A stretch of DNA of 14,722 nt from Candidatus Pacearchaeota archaeon (GCA_016186375.1 JACPLS010000064.1:1-14722); one strand, 5' to 3'. Shown: positions 8,201-14,538, counted from the stretch's first letter. A program made the numbers and translations. Notes: generated by a model from the sequence alone, not told the origin.

Positions 8201-9891
8201 GCGTTCCCTGAAACTTTTCCTCTCAATTTGTCAAATAATCCCTTTAAAAAACCAAATATGCCTCTCTTCTTATCTAATTCCAAATCAGCTGATATCAGCC
8301 CAGAAATAATGTTGCCTGTAATCCCATTTGCCCTTACAATAGCATCTTTCTCTTCTCCTTTTTCATCAATTTTTTTTACAGATATGTTTTCAGCTTCTTT
8401 TGGTAACTCAATCTTTATTTCCTTAACTTCTCTTAAAGTAATATTTTTAACCCATTTAACTCTTTCTCCAACTCTTATTTTATATCTCAATGTCTTAATA
8501 CTAATATTACTTAATGAGAAATTACCTTCGGTTTTAATAGTTAAGTTATCGCTTATATTAAGCTCCACAGTTACATTTAAACTCTCATTTGTGTTATTAA
8601 TTAACTCTAAAGATTCATTATTAATTGACTCATTTATTCCTTCTTTTATCTTTTCACTTTCATTTAATTCTGGACTTTTAATAAATTCTTCATTAACTTC
8701 AACATCTTTTTCAATAATAATAATCTTAATACCATCGTAATTTATTTCAATTCTCAAAGTCCCACTATCAGAAGCATTTAAGGCAAATTGAGACAAGTTT
8801 ATATCCATCTCTATCACTTTCCTTCCCAGATAGTCTTTCCCAAAGCCTTCTTCTTTAATTGAATAATCGGTCTTTACAATAGCTTTCTTCCCAACAATAT
8901 CTAATTTAATTTTTTCATCTCCTGTAGCACTATTATTATATATAACGCTTCCTTCAACAACTCGTACATTTTCCCCTTCTTCAATTTCTATTTCAAAATT
9001 CTCGCCTTTCCTAACTTTTCCACTAATTTTTCTTGTAATTTGTTCTTTATTTTCAGATATAACTGCCCCAGTAATGCCTGTTGTTTCAGCTGCTAAAGCA
9101 TTATTATTAGAAGATTCCTGTGTACTCTGATCAGATGATGATTGCTCGCTAACAGAAGATTGTTGTTCAGCTTGTTTATTATTATCTTGATTTTCATCTT
9201 CAGTTTCAACCCCATCATTCCCATCTTTTTTCATCGCAGGTACTGTTTCAGCATTTTCCTCACTTTTGCTCTTTTCTTTTGCCTCGTTGCCAATGATTCC
9301 TTGTTCAGTACCACTATTATTATTCTCTTGTTCCACAACTCCTCCATTCCCATTTTCAACAGAAGTCTTATTGGTTATTTCCCCAACCTTATAAACTTCA
9401 ATTTCAAAATCCAATGTAGGGTAAATTTCTCTCTCCCCCTTAATTCCATATCCCTGCCCAATTCCATTAATGTCGGCATTTTCAATAAAAAATCTCCCAT
9501 TATTATTTTCAATGTTAACCAAGTCATACAATAAATATTCTTTTTCTTGCCCATTAAAACTAGCAAGTACTTTGGTATCTTTTGGCAATAGTTCTCCTTC
9601 TTTCAATGTTAATCTTAAATTACCTTTAATAATTTCTCCCTTTTCATAACTATTCTCCATATCAAGAGCAACCTTTCCGGTGGGATTTAGATTGTATAAT
9701 AAATAAAAACCAGCCAATAGTATAAAAATTATTCCTAATATGTAGAGTAAAAGAAAATATTTTCTCTTCCCCTCAATTTCTTCAGCTCTTCCTACATACG
9801 TAGTAATAACCTTATTTCCAACTCTCTTATTTTTATATAAATAAGGCCCATAAGTCTTATTGCCTCTCTTTATAATTTTCCTATACACCAT
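2206..9891 (-). CDS. Giant type II-anchored LamG/beta-helix surface protein
   Basis: This is a 2561-residue protein. Residues 1-42 are a basic cytosolic domain (KIIKRGNKTYGPYLYKNKRV, then TYVG). Residues 44-66 are the only clear membrane segment, so nearly all of the protein lies outside the cell. Then come a beta domain (70-170), a Q/N/S/E-rich stalk (175-285), beta regions (285-400, 430-540), an amphipathic helix (544-560) and a beta unit (575-650). An acidic Asn-rich insert (650-775) leads to an EF-hand-like loop (785-796). The outer half holds LamG 1 (975-1196), an Ig-like domain (1305-1402), a NosD-type right-handed beta-helix with repeated N-N-T-I / G-I-x-(I/L) rungs (1410-1890), and a module shared with the 1506-residue protein (1900-1994). 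LamG 2 (2048-2265), an FN3-like domain (2310-2416) and a C-terminal beta domain (2420-2561) follow. N-x-S/T sequons are very frequent. LamG and beta-helix domains commonly bind or process polysaccharide, so an adhesin role is the best guess; no enzymatic residues were identified. It is the first gene of a three-gene operon and is probably translated from a leaderless mRNA. Confidence 0.92.
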   Translation of the reverse strand: MVYRKIIKRGNKTYGPYLYKNKRVGNKVITTYVGRAEEIEGKRKYFLLLYILGIIFILLAGFYLLYNLNPTGKVALDMENSYEKGEIIKGNLRLTLKEGELLPKDTKVLASFNGQEKEYLLYDLVNIENNNGRFFIENADINGIGQGYGIKGEREIYPTLDFEIEVYKVGEITNKTSVENGNGGVVEQENNNSGTEQGIIGNEAKEKSKSEENAETVPAMKKDGNDGVETEDENQDNNKQAEQQSSVSEQSSSDQSTQESSNNNALAAETTGITGAVISENKEQITRKISGKVRKGENFEIEIEEGENVRVVEGSVIYNNSATGDEKIKLDIVGKKAIVKTDYSIKEEGFGKDYLGRKVIEMDINLSQFALNASDSGTLRIEINYDGIKIIIIEKDVEVNEEFIKSPELNESEKIKEGINESINNESLELINNTNESLNVTVELNISDNLTIKTEGNFSLSNISIKTLRYKIRVGERVKWVKNITLREVKEIKIELPKEAENISVKKIDEKGEEKDAIVRANGITGNIISGLISADLELDKKRGIFGFLKGLFDKLRGKVSGNAISELSGGRTNQSNIDLVLTDNATQYVIEYYTDAPQILEEKTISGKKVIVMGPDGLNYSDVLVSSNLSRKIAVKDVSHIRVYWHNNDFTNKETVLKEVNDVNEVEIVEEIGEDLNTGNISGNRERQNINENGEINDSNNLMNKTEFFNDNENASQENNVEDGKGNHSITGNVINEINTENNEDNLTNNESNNLKNNFNDNKNLDEDKGKRFVKQEIKFEFYDEDEDGYIDYIEWVAPHLSNQTFEIIEIIKAEHLNESREFIEDIYDSVKEKDDNWSVTVPGGHFVRVTFEENLTKDNDISIYARLSNNSNYSNGNASIIVFEKDLNETIAIFDNIINESFYKIYLTNLSNISDYSQNIFDLLIQGEGIEFDYIVDPITLVGDTSYASNDTNVTQESGFVHLNISSTEPYNNSLVAYWSFDGDNSTFGINKSYDLTHKNNNGNYTSGALVSTSGCMYGYCSQFDGSNDYIAIDNANSLPIVKSSTNFSISFWFRPDSTSLIDRTIYSEGSSTDGNPLFSIQYNSGSADNKILRFIRNDDFGVSNQIKSTTTITDTKWHHVVITDRTGVSYLFIDGALDASNFNYTRTGVFSLNRASIGALGRTSNSEFLNGSVDELMIFSKSLNASEVLEIYRNQSSRFSANGTQQFRYINFTTNNTVNISIRFVQNMFMSNLSAQINNGAIVNFTVNASNSGNILVYNMTDNLTAANLTIYYFAGNQSVPFYTPIMAGNISLQSWLGPTGDTINPNVSLQSPANNSVETRGIIYFYANITDDTALNNATLWVWNASSSLVGTNGTELKGTSNSTNLTLALTTNGTYYWNYLVYDAANNSAFNSTNLSVHLVNYPINGCINITANNSGNIQIANIVPIEVPTCINITASNVTFNGNGYWISNVTFNQSVVFANGRQNITIKDVNVSNNMGNGLMFNNVNYSLVINGTFDSDGEGILLNDNKNNSIFDNKARNNTKNGINITGTSVNNTIVNNSLIFNSLNGLFMNSPSASLPWNITLNVAINNSLNGFDIRLGQSIIIEFNNADNNSIFGFVFRGPTGQNNPRIKNNTINSNLVGISGGFVSPSIDNNTVNFNREAGIEIANTRLAQLANITSNIITFNKFGVNITDPDANTNTFRVDDNLVINNSNSGIVINGLVLISTVNNNTVANNSLYGIYSVLKAVIFKNNTINLNAIGIYINSSSSIANNTIIDNSQAGIYLNGSYNNVTGNVLINNSVAGINLTNSQNNTIINNSGDGNSYGIGLDLGSYGNQIYDFIIRNSRKDAIFIADAGSSNNTFTNISLVGTNNSFFDIRFASSGINNTYIIDTNISNYTFTGTGGIAIFRHSSFGEIQFLTNISGSGTNLSDSVRIRNNSVFVNDTVGSFGFNRTANITFYSLRKDFINPRIIRAGETCISSMGCYNFTSLNAGTVSFNVTGFSNYSVSETPAINFTTPTFANNTKITQTGGAQVNISINSTGLSEFTWNWNGTNYTIYNNSLMLFAGFENSSSIGENITHVKDYSIYGNNGSTIGWAFVNSTGKYGYSMQFNGINQSVNFSDPATGTLDIGTGAFTYGLWVYPYASVGNFDMSIFKGGSSAGTPGYDMELGAGGWNANVANGTAIKTASLGSSVTNEWVHLVVVVDRGSNSLISYRNGAQVASTDISNIDNLSSNSELYIGGNNGANNFSGLIDQVMIFNRSLTADEINQSYYAGLYRLSNTSWEFYSNKTNLTRGSYTYQGIVKDRAGTQNQTEVRTLRVNSLPIVTLVTPTNWNQTTNRTPSFTWTSSDYDSDTMTYELNLTCYNTAGGGCSGKGSDERYVQSISGTTYNLVGDLQYLIDYNNYYNWSVRANDGQENGSWTSMFGLNISALVAISMPVSKIDFGLLSQGQSKNTTNTTGNDPAPFEIQNDGNSFTNITVAGTNLWLTQANPSTYYRYKIANKSTENGSFDWGKSVTTFTNMPASGSPQLALVELNYTDATDIALIDMLVTDPNIEPSGYKESNVTFTATIGE
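2211..2215 (-). promoter_or_regulatory. Shine-Dalgarno for the 167-residue protein
   Basis: AGGAG on the minus strand, 7 bases before the ATG at 2203. It lies within the last three codons of the giant gene (GGA GAA TAA), which implies coupled translation. Confidence 0.75.
3910..4194 (-). repeat. Post-helix module, copy in giant protein
   Basis: These are residues 1900-1994 of the 2561-residue protein. They share the order I-x-FLT-x-I, GTNLS, FVN, ANIT, C-x(5)-C, TSLNAG-x-VSF-x-V with residues 958-1056 of the 1506-residue protein. In both proteins the module directly follows a beta-helix. Confidence 0.75.
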
Positions 9892-9913
9892 CTTTGTAGG
9901 GTAAAAACTCTAT

Positions 9914-9920
9914 GATATAA
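9914..9920 (-). promoter_or_regulatory. Archaeal TATA-like box for the operon
   Basis: TTATATC on the minus strand is centred about 26 bases upstream of the ATG at 9891. That is the normal TATA-to-start distance of archaeal promoters, so the mRNA would begin at or next to the ATG. No Shine-Dalgarno precedes the ATG (upstream bases CCCTACAAAG), which fits a leaderless transcript. A second TATA-like CCTTATAAAG (9931-9940) would give a leader of about 20 bases. Confidence 0.5.
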
Positions 9921-9938
9921 GAAATTACTGCTTTATAA

Positions 9939-9978
9939 GGATTTCTTTAATCCAGATGATGTAGGATAACTCTTATCC
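9939..9978. other. Two tandem small hairpins between genes
   Basis: GGATT-TCTTT-AATCC (9939-9953) and GGATAA-CTC-TTATCC (9964-9978) are perfect short inverted repeats between the end of the 1506-residue gene and the operon promoter. No T-run follows them in the direction of transcription, so they are not classic terminators. They may pause transcription, stabilise the 3' end or bind a regulator. In such AT-rich DNA they could also be chance. Confidence 0.35.
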
Positions 9979-9998
9979 AAGTTATTAATCCAAGAATC

Positions 9999-12900
9999 TT
10001 AATTTATAACCATGTTGTTTCCAACATTGATGCCATCATCAAATATGACTCCTTTTTTGTTCGCCCTGGCAATCATATTTACAAGATTACTATTAGATTG
10101 ATTTATTATAAATATTCCATATTCCATATTATTAGACGAATTTCCATTGCTGATACTATTACCTGAAGCCCTATTTAAGAACAAACCGGATTTAACATTG
10201 TAATCTAATTTATTTTTGTCTAACTTATTTCCAACAGTTGATATAAGTTCAATTCCATATAACAAATTATTTGTCACAATGTTAAAATATAAAGTGCTAT
10301 TTAATCCATTAAGACTTATATTATTAATATTATTAATTAGCAAAATGCCTGATTTATTGTTGCCATATACAAAGTTACTTGCGATAATATTCTTATATGA
10401 AGAAATGTAGATTCCGTAACCATCATTAAAAGTTACTTTATTATTGAAAAGGACTGTATTATCTCCCCCTTTGGAAAGAATAATTCCATAAAATTTATTG
10501 TTAATTATTGTGTTGCTATTTATTTTATTGCCATTAGAAAGTACAATAATACCAGAATTTTTGTTATTCTCAAAAACATTTCTTATAACGTTATTCCCTA
10601 CACTTCCAGAGCTTATAAATAATCCACTGTCCCCATTACTGGCTATTTTATTTAATGAAATAACATTTCCAGAGCTTTCTCCGGTTAGCATAATACCCCT
10701 AACAAAATTATTAAGTATTGAATTCAGCTGAATTGTATTTGAATTTGATTTTCCAATTAGTGAAATGCCATTGAAATTACTATTAAATTCATTATTATTA
10801 ATAATTACTTTATTGCTTGTAGTAAGTAGAATACCATTGTAATTGTTGCTTAAATTATTCCCAATTATAAGAGAATCATTTACATTCATTAGCCTAATGC
10901 CAACTCCTCTAGAAAAAGAAATAGGCCTTATTCTACAATTCTTAATAGTAATATTTTTAAGATTTGTATAAAGCCCGCCCACAGAAATAACTGCTCCAGA
11001 TATTCTACTTCCCTCTATTGAATTAAATAAGCAATTAAAAGATACATCAGAAGAATTTATTATAATGCACCCTTCATTGCTAAAACCTGATATATTTTTA
11101 TTCAATATATAAGTTCCTGGTTTATTTATTGTTCCACATGATTCCAATTCTCTATATTCGAAGCCAGATAAATTTTTCGTAATGCATTGTAGTTGTTTAG
11201 ATAAATCGCATGCTGGATTTGTTGGGCATAAAACCGTTCCATTAGAATAAAATATGCATAAAAGACCACATTCTTCAGGCGGTTTTACCGGTATACAATA
11301 ACTAGGACAATATTCATAGCTAAAATCTTCACATTTTCTATTGATAGTAAAATTAATCATATACACTCCCCCTTCACTGACCATGAAACTAACATTTCCT
11401 GCATTTAAAGAAGTATAATTAACACAGATAGGAATTGTCGTGGAATTGCATATCTTATTATTTGCTAAAATTTGCGCATTCAATATATTTGTTGGAATAT
11501 TTTGTAGAGTTATATTTGCACTTTTATTAAGACCACTTCTGCTGGAATTAACAAAAGCATAATTTCCTTTAATTATAATATCTTCTGATAAATTAGTTCC
11601 ATTACTGTCAATTGATGTTAAGAAAGTAATTATCCCTGATTTATCCTTAATATAGCTTAATCTGCTTATATTCTTAATGTTATATCTATCAGAATTCAAA
11701 TTAATCAATGAAAGGCCATCAGTATCAGAAAAAAAGATATCGTAAGAAGAAATATTTTTACTAAAACTAATATTCTTCAATGTTACATTTTTATTTTTAA
11801 ATCCAACTATTGCCCCAAGAGATGAATTATTGATTGTTCCTCCTTCTATAAGTGTCGCATTTGATGAATTTATATATAAACCATAATTATTCATGTCCAG
11901 AATATTATTAATAAAAGAGTTGAGATTGTTACTGATTCTGCCTCTAGAAGAAGGTATTGAAGCAATAATTCCATATTTACTCTTACTAATACTATTGTTT
12001 ATTAATATGTTGCTGTTTGAAGACTGTATAAATATGCCTGCAAAACTATTATTGTAAAGAAGATTATTAGTTATATTGTTCCAGTCAGAGAAACTTATAA
12101 GTACACCAAAGAGCCTATTGTAATTTAGAGAATTCCCATAAACTGTATTATTAACCGCTCTTAATAGATCAATACCATCACCATTATATGATAAAGTATT
12201 ATTGAATATATAATTTTGTGCACTTATGCTGAATAAAAAGCCAATATTTGAACTACTGAAATTATTTTCAATTAAATAATTTAGATTGCTCGAAAAAATT
12301 GAAATTCCTATATTTGAATTACTGCCCTTATTTCCTGTTAAGTAATTAGAATTACCTGACATAATTGATATCCCTAAATTTGAATTAATTGAATTATTCA
12401 ATATAAATGAGTTAGAAACATTCGTTAAAGAAATGCCCTGGCTATTTGTATCAGTCAGGTTAGTCTTAATCTGGCAATTTTTAATTGTTATATTTGTTAA
12501 ATTTTCAGCATAAATAACTTTGTTTTTGTAACTGGAATTAACAAAATAATGAGAATTACAATCAAGTGTTATGCCTGGAGCTGAGATTAAAATACAAGCT
12601 GAAGAACCGGATGGAACAATGTCTTCAATAATATTATAATAATTAGGGGTGTTTAAAACCTGGCATGAACCAATACTTGTCTCTATTTGTTGTGCAGGAA
12701 ATAATATCGGCTCTGTGTATATAGAATAACCTAAAGAGGTATTGAATGCCCTAATTCGATAATAATTTAAAATAGATGTTGGGCCTTGAAAAGAATAAGA
12801 CTCCTCATTAATTCCTGTCCTACCTATTTCTGTCCATGGCCCATCTATAAATTCCGCTCGTTCAATTATAAAACCATCTTCTATACTTGACATATCGTCC

Positions 12901-14519
12901 CAATGAAGAGTGTTTAAATATTGTAGTGTTGAAGATAAATAAAAGTTTTCAGGAACGGTAATTATCCCGGTTAAATTTGTCCCAAATACGATAAATGTCT
13001 TAGGATCACCAACTATTACATCTCTATTGTAAATATTAGTAGAGGCCATATAAAAAGAGTCCCCTAAATTATATCCTTTAGTATAGCGATCAAACAAAAT
13101 AGTAGAGTCAGCTACAGCACCTAAGCCTGGTTCAAAAACAAATCCTTCAATTCCACTTATTCCATCATAAATCAAGTCAGCTACAAGGCTCTGCCCATAA
13201 GAGGTTGTATTTGAAAAACTTCTTGCAGAAGTGGAAACTGCCGTAATTCCTATAGCTCCTTTTTTCCAGTCAAATGTTGGGGCTATTTCCCTTATATCAA
13301 TATTATCTATATAAAATTCTCCTTTTTCTAATTGAACAATTAAATAAACTTTAATCTTCACTGCATCTAATGAAGGATAATGTCTAAGAAAAGAAGAAGA
13401 CTGCAAGTTCCCGATACTTTCTTCTTCTTTTAGGGAAACAAGGCCAAAGTTGTAGGAAGAAATAATTCTATTATCCTCGTCTAAACTGTCAAATCCAATT
13501 GATACGTTGCCTCTAAAATTCTTATAAGCATAATTTATTAAATAGTAAAATCTCCTCTCTGCAACAAAAGAAGATTCATAAACTTGTTCAATTTCAAATC
13601 TTCCTGGTTGATTAATTACTCCAGAGGTTGTGCTATTAGCAAAGCCTGGATCTGCAATAAAATCTGATTTAAAAATTTTTCCAGAAGTAATCAGCCAATT
13701 TAAAGGATTCTCCATATCCTTCCATAGAGTAAAATCCCAATTTCCCAAAATTGGCTGAATATAATTTCTGTCATTGCTCCCCCAGCTTATATATCCAATA
13801 ACTTCTTTTGCTTCTCTTAAAAATCCTATCGGATCAGAGGCATTAATATAAATTACCTTATATCCCTTATTATCTAAAAGATTTTTAGTTTTTAAAAAAT
13901 AATTATCAAGTCCTATCTGATAATTTGTTTCATCTATTACAAATCTCCCATTTGATATTACGTTTTCTTCAGCAACATTTACTCCAGAATTATCAATAAG
14001 TTTCTTCACATCATCAAGATTATATCCTGTAAGTCTTGTTACAATATAAAATCTTTCTCTTTCACTGGAAAAAGCTTCTTCCTTTCCTGCGTAAGAACCC
14101 CTAACAGGATTAACACCGGTCAAGTTCACAGAAAGCATGCTGTCAACTGACATAACATACTGGCTGGAATCTATGGGACATCTTAAAATCAACGGAACTC
14201 CTTTTGTTGTTACAATATAATTTATGTCTTTTCTACCGTCTAAATACTGCTTAATTTGCCCCAAAAGAGAGTTATACATTGTACAATCAATTGTTTCTTG
14301 TGTAGAAATACCGTTCAAGTAGGTTACATTAGTCAATGATGGCCTTTTGGATAAAAAGTAAGAGCATATCTCCATGCTCTCGGGACTGGCTTTATTACAA
14401 ACTAATAATGTATCATTATAATTATAATAAGGTAACAAACTATCGTTGGCAGATATAATGCTTAAGAATAATAATATTCCAAAATAAAAGGGAAAAAATA
14501 AAACAAATCTATTTCTCAT
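9999..14519 (-). CDS. Secreted TIGR03790-like protein with two beta-helices
   Basis: This is a 1506-residue protein with a signal peptide (residues 1-24, cleavage likely after ISA). Residues 30-510 match the TIGR03790 family: YIVTTKGVPL (101-110), SVDSMLS (124-130), GYISWGSND (242-250), TAVSTSARSF (426-435), ADLIYDGISGIEGFVFEPGL (447-466), SFYMAS (488-493) and VGDPKT (503-508). A jelly-roll-like carbohydrate-binding domain (about 285-412, ending FYIDNIDIREI) is inserted within it. An FN3 domain follows (525-607), then beta-helix 1 (617-935), the module shared with the giant protein (958-1056), a nine-cysteine linker (1063-1128) and beta-helix 2 (1126-1506). The protein ends in a helix rung with no membrane anchor, sortase-like motif or cap domain, so it is probably released or held by other surface proteins. 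It has 22 cysteines, an even number, suggesting disulfides. It lies 62 bases after the preceding gene and 107 bases before the giant gene, in the same orientation. Function is unknown; polysaccharide interaction is a family-level inference. Confidence 0.9.
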   Translation of the reverse strand: MRNRFVLFFPFYFGILLFLSIISANDSLLPYYNYNDTLLVCNKASPESMEICSYFLSKRPSLTNVTYLNGISTQETIDCTMYNSLLGQIKQYLDGRKDINYIVTTKGVPLILRCPIDSSQYVMSVDSMLSVNLTGVNPVRGSYAGKEEAFSSERERFYIVTRLTGYNLDDVKKLIDNSGVNVAEENVISNGRFVIDETNYQIGLDNYFLKTKNLLDNKGYKVIYINASDPIGFLREAKEVIGYISWGSNDRNYIQPILGNWDFTLWKDMENPLNWLITSGKIFKSDFIADPGFANSTTSGVINQPGRFEIEQVYESSFVAERRFYYLINYAYKNFRGNVSIGFDSLDEDNRIISSYNFGLVSLKEEESIGNLQSSSFLRHYPSLDAVKIKVYLIVQLEKGEFYIDNIDIREIAPTFDWKKGAIGITAVSTSARSFSNTTSYGQSLVADLIYDGISGIEGFVFEPGLGAVADSTILFDRYTKGYNLGDSFYMASTNIYNRDVIVGDPKTFIVFGTNLTGIITVPENFYLSSTLQYLNTLHWDDMSSIEDGFIIERAEFIDGPWTEIGRTGINEESYSFQGPTSILNYYRIRAFNTSLGYSIYTEPILFPAQQIETSIGSCQVLNTPNYYNIIEDIVPSGSSACILISAPGITLDCNSHYFVNSSYKNKVIYAENLTNITIKNCQIKTNLTDTNSQGISLTNVSNSFILNNSINSNLGISIMSGNSNYLTGNKGSNSNIGISIFSSNLNYLIENNFSSSNIGFLFSISAQNYIFNNTLSYNGDGIDLLRAVNNTVYGNSLNYNRLFGVLISFSDWNNITNNLLYNNSFAGIFIQSSNSNILINNSISKSKYGIIASIPSSRGRISNNLNSFINNILDMNNYGLYINSSNATLIEGGTINNSSLGAIVGFKNKNVTLKNISFSKNISSYDIFFSDTDGLSLINLNSDRYNIKNISRLSYIKDKSGIITFLTSIDSNGTNLSEDIIIKGNYAFVNSSRSGLNKSANITLQNIPTNILNAQILANNKICNSTTIPICVNYTSLNAGNVSFMVSEGGVYMINFTINRKCEDFSYEYCPSYCIPVKPPEECGLLCIFYSNGTVLCPTNPACDLSKQLQCITKNLSGFEYRELESCGTINKPGTYILNKNISGFSNEGCIIINSSDVSFNCLFNSIEGSRISGAVISVGGLYTNLKNITIKNCRIRPISFSRGVGIRLMNVNDSLIIGNNLSNNYNGILLTTSNKVIINNNEFNSNFNGISLIGKSNSNTIQLNSILNNFVRGIMLTGESSGNVISLNKIASNGDSGLFISSGSVGNNVIRNVFENNKNSGIIVLSNGNKINSNTIINNKFYGIILSKGGDNTVLFNNKVTFNDGYGIYISSYKNIIASNFVYGNNKSGILLINNINNISLNGLNSTLYFNIVTNNLLYGIELISTVGNKLDKNKLDYNVKSGLFLNRASGNSISNGNSSNNMEYGIFIINQSNSNLVNMIARANKKGVIFDDGINVGNNMVIN
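11352..11648 (-). repeat. Post-helix module, copy in 1506-residue protein
   Basis: These are residues 958-1056 of the 1506-residue protein and form the second copy of the module at 3910-4194. The strongest match is YTSLNAGNVSFMV against FTSLNAGTVSFNV. The DNA also keeps a short identical run (CCTGCATTTAA on the plus strand near 3952 and 11399). Confidence 0.75.
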
Positions 14520-14538
14520 TTAATTACCAATTTTCGCT

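Noticed and set aside
8162..8740. Plus-strand open frame of 192 codons with apparently hydrophobic segments
   Set aside because: It is a shadow of the acidic and Asn-rich stalk; its hydrophobicity comes from reverse-reading Asn, Lys and Glu codons. The minus-strand frame is continuous across the region and has coherent domains.
9892..9998. Possible riboswitch or small RNA in the 107-bp spacer
   Set aside because: Only two 5-6 bp hairpins are present, with no known riboswitch core and no terminator T-run.
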